Assembly: GCA_021401465.1 (NCBI GenBank)
Contig: JADDMT010000245.1
Span: forward strand, 1 to 26,893
Direction: 5' to 3'
Origin: Teratosphaeria epicoccoides
Lineage: Eukaryota; Ascomycota; Dothideomycetes; Mycosphaerellales; Teratosphaeriaceae
Length of the DNA: 26,893 nucleotides
The translations under genes and the position numbers were made by a program. Below, piece by piece: positions 1-8,033 of this stretch (the stretch's first letter is position 1; every line of letters starts with the position of its first letter). The notes beneath the pieces were generated by a model, which saw only the letters and a list, made by a program, of their open reading frames with translations, searched no databases and was not told the DNA's origin.

Positions 1-691
1 CAATAGAGGCAAGGGCCCCGAGTTGCTGACGCTGACGGCTAGTCGGATACTTCTCGACGCTAACGTTAGCCTAGCGGAAAAGTCAGCATTTCATACTCGG
101 AGGGTACCCGCACTATATGCGTACTATAGCGAAGGTCTCGACCCTAACGGTTAGCACCTTCAAGATCTTCTAGACTAAGTCTACGATCAGACCTAGACAA
201 ACGTTTTCGCCTGTTAGCAGAGAGTCGAAGCGAACGCCGCTGTGAGAACGGTTAGTAGTCGCGGTGAAGCATGAGAGGGCGCCGAGCAGGTAGGCGAGTG
301 CCTCGTAGTACTTAGCCTGTAGCCTGTTCATGGTCGGAGTACCTTCGGCAATCCCCTCGTCGCGCGCACTCTAGAAGTCATCGATGTTATAGCAGAGCTA
401 GTTGTACTCGCCGTACACCTCTTCAGGGAGGTCTTGGCATTTTTGATGCTTGCTATTACAGTTGACACAATTGCGGTAGACGCTGCCCTCATTAAACCCG
501 CTGACGCAGATCTTAGCTACGCTTCGGTTAGTACAAGTCACGCATACCTCGCGGGTAGGGGACGCCTTACTAACACGCGGAGGAGAGATGTGTGTAGCTT
601 GGCTACTAAGGTTGTCAAGGCATCGTCGACATGAGCGACGATCGCGGGCAGAGCGAGTAGCGTCGAACTTAGTCTGCAGCACATGAGCCAT
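1..691 (-). pseudogene. Antisense cysteine-cluster gene of family A, 5' part (truncated by window edge)
   Basis: The frame reads from ATG at 691 leftwards, antisense to the element's gag-pol. The first 97 codons are open; then TAG codons appear, as expected for RIP of CAG, and the frame runs off the window at about codon 230. The N-terminal protein has one CxxC near residue 20 (SCRRCLDN) and then a cluster C-x2-C-x8-C-x12-C-x2-C-x6-C (from EVCVTC to HQKCQDL). This spacing resembles, but does not exactly match, the fungal Zn2Cys6 binuclear domain (C-x2-C-x6-C). The full-length degenerate homologue is at 18899-20395. A DNA- or RNA-binding role is inferred only from the cysteine pattern. The opposite-strand open frame at 434-634 is a shadow of this gene. 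Confidence 0.7.
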
Positions 692-847
692 TATAGCTAA
701 GACAGGTTGATTGATCTTGATTGATTGATTAAAGAAAAAGGAGCTCTAGTACAGACCTGCAGACACGGCGAGGCGCAAGCTAAGCGAAGTAGGAGCGGAG
801 GTCGATGTTAGTGTCTTGGAACAGGAAAGTTTAGGAAGCGACGAGGT

Positions 848-854
848 TTTTATA
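848..854 (-). promoter_or_regulatory. TATA box of the antisense gene (copy A')
   Basis: On the minus strand the sequence reads TATAAAAA, about 155 bp upstream of the antisense ATG at 691. The same box is kept in the right copy at 18736-18742 at the same distance. The leader between box and ATG includes a short TTGATTGATTGATT tract (minus-strand AATCAATCAATC). Conservation in two diverged copies supports a real promoter. Confidence 0.55.
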
Positions 855-1489
855 CTCTCTGACAGCCCCCCTGTTGCCTACCGCAACTATTGAGCTAGTG
901 ACTCGAACTACATGCGCAGAGTACCTGCCTCTAGTTAACTTACAAGGGGACCGAATGATGCAATAACGGATAACGCGGCTGTCACGCATGTGCGCCGACT
1001 GCACTCGTGCTAGCCTACTAGCATGGAAATGTGACGAGGCCTGCGCTAGGAGCGCGCTCCTGCCGTTTCGAGCAGCGCGCGTAGAGCGTCCGCGCACTTT
1101 CCTACTACCCCGAGGTTCTGCGACACGTTCTTCACGGTCACGACTAAATAGGGACGGCCAAGCTACTTGGCGAGGCCGGCGCGCATGCTCGCCCTATAAT
1201 TTCAAGGATTAACCGAAGTACGTACTCGTGGTTTCCTGATATCTCGATCCGCATGTAAAGCGAAGGTGTTACGAAGCCGCCTAACATGTGACGGATTAAA
1301 ACCCGCCCGAGTTAGCAGCCTCCGCCCTGTACTCGCTGCGAAGGTGTTAAGGTGTACGCATGACACATGTTACGCAGGCTATCTACCTATTCACCCTTGC
1401 GTAGTGTAAGCGTGCTATATCCCGTACCCTATATGTTCCGCGTGCGTCACTTAGTGAGGCTAGGGACATCCTCATAGGAGGAGGGGCAG
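855..1489. other. Non-coding stretch of A' between antisense promoter and 3' LTR
   Basis: No coding frame is supported. It holds two direct copies of GCGAAGGTGTTA (1260-1271 and 1338-1349, 78 bp apart), also present as the reverse complement, partly mutated, in the right copy (about 18240 and 18320). It ends with a polypurine tract at 1476-1489 (AGGAGGAGGGGCAG) that abuts the LTR, as expected for the plus-strand primer of an LTR retrotransposon. The duplicated 12-mer lies upstream of the antisense TATA box and could be a regulatory site. Confidence 0.5.
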
Positions 1490-1849
1490 TGATACGGTTG
1501 ATACTAGGGGACCATTTGAACCGCATGGGTTCTAATGGCCGCCCTTGGCATGCAGTGACCCTGCTACATATAGCAAGGGGGTCCTTCGTGCATACGTTGG
1601 CTCGTATGTCGTCCGAGTAGGATCAGTTGTCGACGTAGGACGCCCCCACGTCGCTGACCCTACGGTACCCCTACGGGGTTAGGCTCGGACATGCTTTCCC
1701 TAATTGAGGAGCGTCGGGGGTTATAAGCACCCTTAGCGCCACCTCTGCGATAAGCAGAAAGCAGCGCTGTCTTATACCTACTAAAAGGTCGGATTACTCT
1801 GTCACACTGCGAGATATTTTCATATCATATAGCACATACATCTATATTA
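1490..1849 (+). repeat. 3' LTR of A' (360 bp)
   Basis: It begins TGATACGG after the polypurine tract and ends CATCTATATTA, where TA probably stands for a RIP-mutated terminal CA. It has the same length and ends as the two LTRs of the complete copy (17741-18100 and 25549-25908). A TATAAG motif at about 1722-1727 is a candidate core promoter for the sense transcript. Confidence 0.85.
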
Positions 1850-1851
1850 GG

Positions 1852-2220
1852 GACAAGGTGTATCTCCTCCGCTGTCACATCAAATTAGACAAACCGAGTA
1901 AAAAACTAGACGCTGTAAAACTAGGACCATTCAGGATCAAGGCCAAGACAGGACCAGTCAATTTTGAATTACAGCTACCCGAGCAGATAAGAATACACCC
2001 TGTGTTCTATGTCTCTCTGCTAGAACAAGTAGCGCCGGACGCCGCACTGCAATCAGAACCCTTACTACTCGACCCTGAAGTGGAAGAACTAGAGTACTCT
2101 GTCGAAAGGATTATCGACACTCGCTGGCAGGACGGACAGCGACAGTACTTAGTAAAATGGGAAGGATATAGGAGTACCGAGAACACCTGGGAACCCCTAG
2201 AACACCTGCGAAACTGTTAG
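1852..2220 (+). pseudogene. Pol C-terminus of family B: integrase GPF/Y module and chromodomain (5'-truncated by A' insertion)
   Basis: The frame is open from the LTR junction to TAG at 2218-2220. About 120 residues are visible. First comes the integrase C-terminal GPF/Y-type module (KLGPFRIKAKTGP ... HPVFYVSLLEQ), then a chromodomain of about 45 residues (EYSVERIIDTRW ... YLVKWEGY ... NTWEPLEHL) with the expected aromatic positions Y, W and W. Such chromodomains bind methylated histone H3 and guide chromovirus integration to heterochromatin (family knowledge). This piece is surprisingly free of RIP stops, but it is not a functional gene, since everything upstream is displaced by the A' insertion. 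The right copy of the same segment has stops. Confidence 0.9.
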
Positions 2221-2830
2221 CAAAAGACTCCTGCGGGACGCCGTCGACTAGCTCGGCTATCACGCTATCCAGGAAACCCTAATATGAGGAGTTAGCGAAA
2301 CCCTCTATTGCGCTCCATGTCGTAGGACTAAGAGCGAGACCCGCGGAAGGATCTAGGTCAAGAAGAAACCTAGCCTGCGCAAGAGCTTGTTCCTTGGCCT
2401 CCTCCTCCCTGATCTCGCGCTCCTCGAGAGCGCGACTATCTTCGACCTCCTAGTTGACTGCGTCTAACTTTTTTCGAAGACGCATCTCCTTCGCATGCGC
2501 CTCTAGCATCTTCTGCGAAGCTTCAGCTAGGACTACCTTCGCACGATCAAGATTAGCAATTAGTCTTTTCCGCTAATCGCCTAACTTCTTCTATTCGACC
2601 TCTGTTACCTTCGCGTCGCAACTCCGACAGTTGCTAAAGTGACATTACGAACATTTCCCTAAGGAAATGTGTACCTGACAGACGAGCTTTAGCTCTTGAC
2701 ACTAAGTACAGGACTTCATGCTGTCCTGGCCCTGACGATAGATTCGATTCGCGCGGCGTTTGCGTTTCTGCGTTGAAGGGGCGTCAGTGTCTAGAATGAC
2801 ACAAGGCAGTGATGTAGAAAGAGAAGACAT
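2111..2830 (-). pseudogene. Antisense gene of family B: Zn2Cys6-like cluster plus coiled coil (left copy)
   Basis: ATG at 2830, a 240-codon frame to TAA at 2113-2111, with six in-frame TAG/TAA, all where Gln is expected under RIP. Order of parts: a basic stretch (QKRKRRANRIYR); a cysteine cluster C-x2-C-x6-C-x8-C-x2-C-x4-C-x2-C, whose first half matches the canonical Zn2Cys6 spacing; then a long, charged, heptad-like helix (LRKKLDAVN ... EEREIREEEAKEQALAQA) suggesting a coiled coil; then a short acidic or hydrophobic tail. It is antisense to gag-pol and its 3' end overlaps the pol chromodomain region by 110 bp. Compared with the right copy, a 56-bp deletion at a TCT microhomology shifts the last codons, so the original end was probably different. 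Function is unknown; nucleic-acid binding is inferred from the cysteines. Confidence 0.65.
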
Positions 2831-2895
2831 CACAGTTTGAAAGAAGAAACCAGAGAAACCCCGCACTAATGAGGTAGCTTAGGGACGAGCTAGAC

Positions 2896-2909
2896 TAAGA
2901 GGGGGATAG
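2896..2909 (+). other. Polypurine tract of family B
   Basis: CTAAGAGGGGGATAG-type purine-rich sequence directly before the 3' LTR, also present (reverse complement) at 16576-16590 beside the right LTR. It marks the LTR boundary and the element's plus-strand orientation here. Confidence 0.7.
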
Positions 2910-3399
2910 TGTCATGAGTATCAGGAGTACTATCCGGAGTACTATAGGATACAGGATCATGTGGGTCCTAAGTGCTATGAGTCATAGTACCGTCATAGGA
3001 GTACTATGAGTCATAGGCATAGTCATAGAAGAAAGGATCTGTCACGTGAGAACAGATCCCTGGATCTATAGGGTTAGTCTACAGATCTATGGGCTTGCAA
3101 GGAAGAAGGGATCTGTCACGTGATGACAGACCCTTAGATCTATGGGGTTAGTCTACAGATCTACAGACACGGATCTGTCAGGTCTGTCGACAGATCTAAC
3201 AGAGCTGCTCTGTCGCTCTCTAGTATATAGGGATGGCTTTAGGACAGGCAGTTAGGAGCTTCGTGCTTAATCTCAATTCAATCCTCTCTTGCTTAGAGGA
3301 GAGTCAGTTACAAGGTCAACTGCTATTGTCGATATTCTTCACAGCTCCCGAGTCTAACACCTAGTCACCTTCCTGCCATCGGCACCTACCCTTATGACA
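2910..3399 (+). repeat. 3' LTR of family B (left copy, 490 bp)
   Basis: The ends are perfect short inverted repeats, TGTCAT ... ATGACA. U3 contains repeated ATGAGTCATAG blocks with TGAGTCA (Gcn4/AP-1-type) at 2978-2984 and 3007-3013. It also holds two copies of a roughly 70-bp unit, each with a CACGTG palindrome (3043-3048, 3117-3122). A TATATA box sits at 3224-3229. The right copy (16151-16575) is 425 bp, mainly because most of the second unit is missing. Confidence 0.85.
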
Positions 3400-4849
3400 G
3401 ACGCTATTACGCCCCTCGCTATGCGCGACTCTTTGCTTATTAAGCTTAAGCCGAGACCTTTTACTAGGTCTCCGTTAATTGTAGCGTAGCATTAGTACCC
3501 CTTATCGATAAGAGCTAATGTCCTAGTATTATTTGCTAGGACTACATTAGTATAAATCAGGTTCCTGTCTATAGATCCCTTAACTCTCTCCTATCCTTCT
3601 GCTAATGTCTCTGTTACTCCTACTTCCTAACTCTAAGCAGGAGTTAATCTTTTCCCGAGTTTTTCCTCCTAGGTTCCTCTGTCATTCTATTGTCCTCTAG
3701 TAATAGCGACACTCTAGTTATGTTAATCTAGGCTAGGGGTATAGCCGAGGCGTAGGGATACCCCTTGACTTAGTGTCTAGACGCTCTGTAATAGTAGCAC
3801 AGGTTATTCTCCTGGCATTTCTCTCTCTCTGTAGTATCTACCTATTTAGCGCGTTGTTTTCCCCTGTTGTTTTGTCAGGGTCCTTTGCTGTCATATTAGT
3901 CTCCTACAGTATAAGTTAGTGCCATGACTATATCCCTATCCGCGTCTATTTAGGATCCGACCCTAGGGTTAGGCATCTACATAGCAGCTACAGGAATACC
4001 TTCGGAGTCCTTGTTCTTTTCTCTTAACTACCTCCTATAGGCTGCCTTGAACTAGTCGGTCGCCTCGGAGTTTGTTATGACCCTTTTAACCTCCTCTGTA
4101 AACGCGTAGTAGTCCCCCTTGTCTCTTACGTTCGCTATGTACATCCTAGTAGGATTCAAAAACAAATTCTTGAGGTATCTAATCTTCGCGTCATCTGTCT
4201 ACTAGTCCCCTCCTGCTAACAGCAGGAGTTCGTCGAATTCTAGCTAGTGCTCGTGCTATGGCTAGCCTGCTACATGTCGGAGGTTCGTGAGCTGTTCTAG
4301 AGCTCTTACTGTCTTGTTACTGTCTGCGAACATGGCCTCAAGTTACATGAGGAAAGCTTTAGGGTCCTTCGCCCTGTCTAGGCCTCCTTTTTCCCAGAAA
4401 TGGCGCATCTAGGCGCGCTAGCGAGCAGGGAGAGTGTCGTAGATTGTGTTCTAGTAATAATCTACGCCTATCGGGGGTTTTATCCTAGAGCGCGCCCTAA
4501 ACGAACTCCTAATATAGAGCAGGTAATCCCTAAATGATTCGGCTCTTCTGTCCTACGTTAGTAGCCTCTACTCTTAGGGTCCTGTTAGTTCTATGACAGA
4601 GTTCGCATGCGTTGCTACGGCTAGCGTATCCGCGAGGGTCTTTAGTAGCTCCTCTAACAGGACGCCTAGGTTTTGTCACTATTAGGACTCTGATTCATTT
4701 AGCGCGGCCTGCGTGGCTGTTAGCTTAGCCATAATTTGCTGTTACTAGGTATGCATTCCCTTGACGACATAGCGCATTTCTGCTAACGCTTCCTTATTCG
4801 TGGATCCTTTAGACACTAGGGTTAATTAGCTAGGAGACGGCCTTTCCAT
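3400..4849 (-). pseudogene. Gag of retrotransposon D (RIP-degraded, 3'-truncated)
   Basis: The frame starts at ATG 4849 (MERPSPS) and stays in one frame for at least 350 codons, with TAG/TAA at Gln positions. A central Ty3/gypsy gag core is readable: AKDPKAFLM, then LEAMFADSNKTVRALEQL, then LEFDELLLLAGG and TDDAKIRYLKNL. A CCHC zinc knuckle lies at about 3799-3758 (C-x2-C-x4-H-x4-C), with its second and fourth cysteines changed to Tyr by G-to-A mutation. After it comes a basic, hydrophilic stretch up to the B insertion. Gag forms the capsid of the retrotransposon particle. No protease or RT of D is in the window. Confidence 0.75.
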
Positions 4850-4870
4850 GGTGAAATTAATCGTACTTAA

Positions 4871-5040
4871 TGTCACAGGTAAACGACGTATACACAGGGG
4901 TTCATGTAATATTTAACAAGTACGATAGGGGGGAGAGAGAGACTATCTGCTAGCTGTCCGGTCTTTTATAGCCGGCCTTGTCAGGGGTCGCGTCGCACGG
5001 GCCCTAGCCTGTGCTAAGACTTAGGGCCTTGCCCTTCACA
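4871..5040 (-). repeat. Putative short 5' LTR of D (about 170 bp)
   Basis: On the minus strand it would start TGTGAAGG (5040) and end CCTGTGACA (4871), imperfect inverted ends. A clear TATAAAAG box lies near 4970, about 65 bp from the start, and the gag ATG is 22 bp beyond the end. The right edge is well supported because family-A gag sequence begins at 5041. The left edge is inferred, as no second copy of this LTR is in the window. Confidence 0.5.
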
Positions 5041-5579
5041 CTACCCTTTAAGAGTAGCAAGATAAGTAGTAAAACTTAAGGTTGTTTGTCCCTAACCTTA
5101 CTTTGCCTTCTTATAGTCTATAGACACTATAAGGGCCCTATTCGTAGATACTATATAGTAGGGAGGGAGAAAGCAGAACTAATATAGATATAAAGCTATA
5201 TAATAATTAAGATATCTCGTAGTATAACAGAGTAATTTAATCTTTAAATAGGTACAAGATAGTACTACTTTCTGCTAATTATAGAGGTAGTATAGGAGGT
5301 ACTTATATCCCCTAATGCCCCTTAATTAGGAAAGTACGTCTACGCCTAGCTCTACAGGGGTACTATAGGGCTTAAAAGTCCCTATAGGGGTGCTATAGAG
5401 GGAGTAGCGCATAGGATTATTATATCCCTATACTTAGGTAGTAAGCCTATAGGATAAAGGATATACAAGTTAATGTATAAAGGGATGCCTACTATAATAA
5501 ACAGAGTCTATAGTATACTAAGGGTAGTATACTAGAGTATATTTAGCTCTAATACCCCCTAATAGTATTAACTATATTA
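5041..5579 (-). mobile_element. Deleted family-A copy C: gag remnant joined to 5' LTR
   Basis: Positions 5041-5155 align with family-A gag (24656-24755 in the complete copy; shared blocks such as GTTGTTTGTCCCT). This is followed almost directly by GGGAGGGAGAAAGCAGAAC, the sequence that borders the 5' LTR in the complete copy, and then by an LTR. About 0.78 kb that normally separates the two is missing. Very AT-rich and strongly mutated, so C is one of the oldest insertions here. Confidence 0.75.
5180..5579 (-). repeat. Diverged family-A LTR (about 400 bp, copy C)
   Basis: In plus orientation it starts TAATATAGATATAAAG, as the 360-bp LTRs do (TAATATAGATGTATATG). It keeps shared blocks, including CTTAATTAGG and, near the end, CCCCCTAATAGTATTAAC against CCCCCTAGTATTAACC. 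Divergence is mainly CA-to-TA on both strands plus small insertions. Confidence 0.75.
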
Positions 5580-6075
5580 CTAGTCATTACTATGTAGGGG
5601 GTAATCTACTTCCTCTGCCTGCTAGTAGTGTAGTAAGTAGGCTTACTATAGATTATGATACCCTGCTAGTATGCGTAAAAGTGCCGCTATAACTACCTTA
5701 TATTCTTCTAGCCTTTAAAAGTAATAGCAGGTTAAAGAACTATTATGCTACTCTAAAAATAGAGATATTATACAGGTAGATTTAAATGATCAAGTTACTT
5801 CTTTTTAAATTATATGCATAAGGTATTAGTAATGTTAACAATAATACATTATAGTTGTGTATTAATTTAATTGGTTATTATTTACAAGTAGGAGCTGTCT
5901 GTAATAACCTCTACATATATTAAGCTTATACTACCTATACTCTCTACAACACGAAGGCAGGGGGGGCCGCTAGGCTAAAGGGCTACTATGTAGCGTCCTA
6001 TACTATAGTTAATAGCTAACTAGCAAGCTAACTAAATTAGAGCCGCAGAATCATAATGACTTTAAGCAACATAAT

Positions 6076-6873
6076 ATGCAGGTCTAGAACAGCTGTCTCA
6101 TTTAGTTAACAGCTCCTACTACTAGCTTCCTAGCTAAAATGATAATGTATAGCAGCTCTAGACATAGAATTTACGTAGGATATTATAGGTAAAGGGCTAG
6201 AATAACTGCGACTATAATTGCCCTGCTTATAATTAATAAGCTATCCGCTATATCTAGGCTATAACATAGTTATCCTCCTCTAAACATAAGGCCCTGCTAT
6301 AATAGGCAGGCTTGTTATCATAGGTACTAGGCGTCATCTTTGTTAGCTAAGACTTCAAGTAGCATAACTAGATTCACAAAGGCTATAATGTATACCTATA
6401 GCAGAATAGCTACAGGAAGGTTAGCATGTAATTACGTTTAAGAACTAATAACAGGAGAAGTAAGGAGTAACAACTATTACTACTAAGAAGAAGCCTACAT
6501 GTCTAGCATGTAGTGTAGTTACAGGTCCTATAAGGGGTAGGAGGAGGAATAGAAGTGTACTAGGGAATACAGAAGTAATAGGAGGGTAGTAAGGAGTATA
6601 AGGAAGGGCGTAGGGGGGTTTAAGAGAGTAACTAGGGCTAAGGTAGCAAGGTTAGAAGCAAAGATTCTAATTAAGACAGGTAGTATACTAAGTAGTACTA
6701 AAGGTGTCCTTCTCTGCAAATTAGCTACTTAGTATTCTTTTAGGGCTAAGGGCTACAAGGAGGAGTCTAGAGAGGTATCTGCTAACTATATAGGGTACAT
6801 TTGTTATAGTACTAGGGGAGGTCCTAGAAAGTTTAGCGCTATAAGGTATGCCCTATACCTTAAACTAGTATGA
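6076..6873 (+). pseudogene. Unrecognised cysteine-containing ORF of element F
   Basis: Counting from ATG 6076 to TGA 6871-6873 gives one frame of 266 codons, interrupted by about ten TAG/TAA at probable Gln positions; the frame may extend upstream to about 5930. Readable parts are a Cys/Tyr cluster (NIRPCYNRQACYHRYQ, where Tyr may replace Cys through G-to-A) and a second cluster (QCSYRSYKG ... EQKC). These are followed by a basic helix-rich region (RVTRAKVARLEAKILIK) and an Arg/Lys-rich C-terminus (GGPRKFSAIRYALYLKLV). I do not recognise the family. It could be another nucleic-acid-binding accessory protein. Confidence 0.45.
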
Positions 6874-7249
6874 TCTAGTTATGCTATAAGGGCTAGTAAT
6901 TAGAACTAGAGGCTAGTCTAGTACAAACTTTACTATACTATATTAGTTTAGGTTTATTTAAAGTTAGCTCTAGTAGCTTTATAAGCTAAATTGTTACATC
7001 TAGAGGATCTAGCATTTTACCTAGTAGCTTTAGTTATCTACATGCATTATAGCTAACTTAAATAGTTCTATAATTAAGTGCTAGACTTGTAAGTACTATT
7101 AATACCTTAAAAAGGTATATACTATCTAACTCTCTTTACTTATACATGCTATTAGATTAAGTTAGGACTACTTAGTTAGATCTGTATATAACATAGACCT
7201 TAGGTAATAGCTACTTAGGCTTAGTCCTAATAGCACTAAGTAGTAATAG

Positions 7250-7483
7250 TTATATAGTAAAGCCTTCCCCTTTAGTACTCTGCCTTGCTAAACTATATAA
7301 GATTAAACTTAATCTAGAGTCTAAGCTAGTCTCTTGTAGTAAGCATGTGCAAATCAGGATTAATTATAGTAGGATTAAGGCCTCTAGTACTCTATTACCT
7401 GAGAAGTTAGACAAGATCTCCTTGACTATGTCTAACATCTTATCTAGTAAGGTGTCTAATTTCTCTGCTAGGGGGGCAGGCAT
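7250..7483 (-). pseudogene. Unrecognised ORF of element F, opposite strand
   Basis: ATG at 7483 (MPAPLAEKLDTLLDKM) opens a helix-rich frame with one internal TAA and a TAA at 7252-7250. The frame continues past that with further TAG/TAA, so the original protein may have been longer. It converges on the 6076-6873 gene. There is no family assignment. Confidence 0.35.
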
Positions 7484-7540
7484 CTAGGGTCACTTAAGGA
7501 CATACTACAAGATTAAATAAATCACCCTAACTATTTACCT

Positions 7541-8033
7541 AATAGCAGCAATTTACATCCCGCAGAAATACGCTTTCGCAGGTAAACTGCTGTAATCATC
7601 CGCTCTAGCGCGTCAGTTACCCGGACATGTTAACGGGGCAAAAGAGAAGTGATGTTATGGATGATCGATGACGAAGATTATAGTGACGGTAATGATGAGG
7701 AATGTTGTCGAACAGTCATTGACGGTGACGGACCAGCGAAGTACGTCCCACAGAATCCATGGCTCTATCCTTGAGGTCTACTCCGTGCGATCGAAGCTGC
7801 CTGACAGGCATAAACCTCCCGCCGTAGGCGCTCTGCGCTGTGCTTTGCCGGCGAAAACCCACAGAGGTAGCTAGGTGCGGTTTCGGTTGTAGTCCCTGGC
7901 CGTTAGGCTGCATTTGGCTGCATCTAGCCTGTGGCGGCGGCGTGCGAATTGCCGACATATTGCCATGTCGAGCGGGCGCAGCTGCCATGCTGCCTCACCT
8001 AGCTTTCCACTAGAGAGCAACACACATCCGTGC
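7541..8033. other. Left flank of the non-RIP island, no supported gene
   Basis: Composition changes abruptly near 7540 from TA-rich to balanced, and CpA dinucleotides reappear. Short open frames on both strands overlap one another (for example minus 7988-7716 and 8131-7871) with no recognisable protein. The part nearest 8033 is the probable 3' untranslated region of the secreted-protein gene. Confidence 0.5.

Larger units (their letters stand above)
1..1849 (+). mobile_element. Ty3/gypsy chromovirus family A, 3' portion (copy A', left end outside window)
   Basis: This is the 3' third of a family-A element whose sense (gag-pol) strand is plus; its pol lies to the left of the window. It matches the 3' part of the complete copy at 17741-25908 in inverted orientation: position 1 corresponds to about 19590 and 1849 to 17741. 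It contains the antisense gene, a polypurine tract and a 360-bp 3' LTR. The LTR abuts family-B pol sequence directly at 1850, so A' is inserted in a B element. It is less RIP-mutated than the right copy. Confidence 0.85.
1850..3399 (+). mobile_element. Ty3/gypsy chromovirus family B, 3' portion (left copy)
   Basis: It comprises the C-terminal end of pol, an antisense gene and a 490-bp 3' LTR. It is the host of the A' insertion at 1849/1850. The same family recurs inverted at 16151-17740. After the LTR (3399) the sequence switches to gag of element D, so B is inserted in D. Its 5' part lies beyond A' and outside the window. Confidence 0.85.
3400..5040 (-). mobile_element. LTR retrotransposon D, 5' portion (LTR and gag), cut by the B insertion
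   Basis: From right to left on the minus strand: a short LTR, an untranslated leader, and gag up to and past its zinc knuckle. The element is cut at 3399/3400 where the B LTR begins. D is itself inserted in the gag remnant of element C (junction 5040/5041). RIP is moderate: stops are scattered but the gag frame is unbroken by indels. Confidence 0.75.
5580..7540. mobile_element. Element F: very AT-rich, RIP-degraded, unclassified
   Basis: The tract has extreme TA/CTAG enrichment, unlike the island that starts near 7540. Two degraded reading frames converge in it: plus 6076-6873 and minus 7483-7250. No RT, integrase or transposase motif was recognised, so the element class is open. The AG-rich stretch at 6528-6719, which gives a hydrophobic minus-strand frame, is part of the plus-strand gene. 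Stretches 5580-6075 and 6874-7249 contain only degraded sequence with no firm feature. Confidence 0.55.

Noticed and set aside
434..634. Plus-strand ORF of 66 codons, with a partner at 19147-18956 on the minus strand
   Set aside because: Both are the reverse-complement shadow of the antisense gene's cysteine region; start context and conservation favour the antisense frame.
1860..2217. Intact functional chromodomain gene
   Set aside because: The open frame is only the end of pol, cut off by the A' insertion; the apparent start is an internal GTG codon.
6528..6719. Hydrophobic 63-residue minus-strand ORF (multi-Leu)
   Set aside because: It is the complement of an AG-rich part of the longer plus-strand frame 6076-6873; Leu richness follows from base composition.
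7716..7988. Second exon or neighbouring gene downstream of the secreted-protein gene
   Set aside because: No convincing splice donor precedes the TGA of the secreted protein and the frame has no protein-like pattern; overlapping frames on both strands suggest chance.
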